Assembly (NCBI RefSeq): GCF_900631615.1
Contig: NZ_LR131273.1
Coordinates: forward strand, 3,318,850-3,382,849
DNA: 64,000 nucleotides
Direction: 5' to 3'
Source of the DNA: Tsukamurella paurometabola
Lineage (GTDB): Bacteria > Actinomycetota > Actinomycetes > Mycobacteriales > Mycobacteriaceae
Numbering within the stretch: the first letter of the stretch is position 1; every line of letters begins with the position of its first letter. The notes under the pieces are model-generated. The model was not told where the DNA came from and did no database searches. It was given only the letters and a program-made list of their open reading frames with translations. Of the stretch, positions 63,661 through 64,000 are shown one piece after another. The position numbers and the translations under genes were made by a program.

Positions 63661-64000
63661 GTGAACGTCGATGTGACACCGCTTCCCGGCATCGGAGTGC
63701 GCAAGGACTTCGAACTCGCCACGGGCAGGCGCGTCGGAGTGGTGGCGCACCGCGACGGCACCGTCGAACTGTTCCTCTCGGAACGCGACGATCCCGACGC
63801 GTGCGCCGCTCAGGTCCCCTTGTCCGGTGAGGAGGCGGGCGTGCTCGCCAACCTCCTCGGCGCGCCGCAGCTGGTCAATCAGCTGCGCGCCGATCAGCGG
63901 GAACTCGAGGGGGTCAACACCCGGCAGCTGCCGATCCTCGCCGGTTCGCCCTACGACGGGCGGACGCTGGGGGAGACCCAGATGCGGACCCGGACGAAGG
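63661..64000 (+). CDS. cation:proton antiporter regulatory subunit (TrkA-C type), 5' part
   Basis: The gene runs off the right edge, and 113 residues are visible. The start VNVDVTPLPGIGVRKDFELA and RRVGVVAHRDG match a small actinobacterial family in which a short N-domain precedes a TrkA-C/RCK-C domain. The RCK-C domain opens here with LPILAGSPYDGRTLGETQMR. Family members usually lie beside a KefB-type cation:proton antiporter, which would be expected just beyond the window. The GTG lies seven bases after a -10 box. Confidence 0.82.
   Translation, partial: MNVDVTPLPGIGVRKDFELATGRRVGVVAHRDGTVELFLSERDDPDACAAQVPLSGEEAGVLANLLGAPQLVNQLRADQRELEGVNTRQLPILAGSPYDGRTLGETQMRTRTK

Overview
The window is a very GC-rich stretch of actinobacterial chromosome. 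The gene content points to the mycolic-acid-containing order Mycobacteriales. Evidence includes a full dcw cluster ending in a Wag31/DivIVA gene, a eukaryote-like isoleucyl-tRNA synthetase behind a translational T-box, an MTB12-like secreted antigen and the Rv1382-type gene between pyrC and carA. Gene order resembles several separate segments of the Mycobacterium tuberculosis map. A Tsukamurella/Gordonia/Nocardia-type genus fits best, but the genus cannot be fixed from the sequence alone. No tRNA, rRNA, CRISPR array, insertion sequence or prophage was seen, and no gene-free stretch exceeds 300 bases.

Layout. (1) 1-14605, plus strand: cell wall and division genes murE (partial)-murF-mraY-murD-ftsW-murG-murC-ftsQ-ftsZ, then pgeF, sepF, a yggT-type gene, wag31 and a small membrane protein. 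They build the lipid-linked peptidoglycan precursor and the septal and polar growth machinery, mostly with 4-base overlaps that imply translational coupling. (2) 14606-19422: T-box, ileS, dinB. (3) 19423-24290: an accessory patch with a DUF222/HNH protein, two small minus-strand genes, a DUF6891-like gene and a family III CoA-transferase. (4) 24302-31706: a KtrAB/TrkAH-type potassium uptake pair, an asparaginase, an MTB12-like lipoprotein, a second lipoprotein, lspA, an RluD-type pseudouridine synthase and two unknown envelope proteins. (5) 31792-38826: a TIGR01777-type gene broken by an in-frame TGA, a TetR repressor with a clear operator in front of a heterodimeric ABC exporter, and a membrane-anchored Ser/Thr kinase. 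(6) 38906-45869: dnaE, two tandem MutS-like ATPases on the minus strand and a small membrane protein. (7) 45938-52891: aroC-aroK-aroB, a TetR/DUF385/YceI insertion, then pepQ-efp-nusB. (8) 52898-54895: a GMC-type oxidoreductase. (9) 54896-64000: pyrR-pyrB-pyrC-(PH-like protein)-carA-carB-pyrF, a complete early UMP pathway apart from dihydroorotate dehydrogenase and orotate phosphoribosyltransferase, then the start of a TrkA-C-type antiporter regulator.

Regulation visible in the sequence: a T-box whose 3' arm can mask the ileS Shine-Dalgarno; two TetR promoters with inverted-repeat operators; a PyrR-like leader hairpin; and a recurring architecture in which a TAnnnT -10 box lies 6-7 bases upstream of the start codon, implying leaderless mRNAs. 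That pattern also fixed several start codons.

The items most worth a second look are the tandem MutS-like ATPases with altered Walker B motifs, the Trp-to-stop TGA in the epimerase-family gene, and the dense set of leaderless and divergent promoters.
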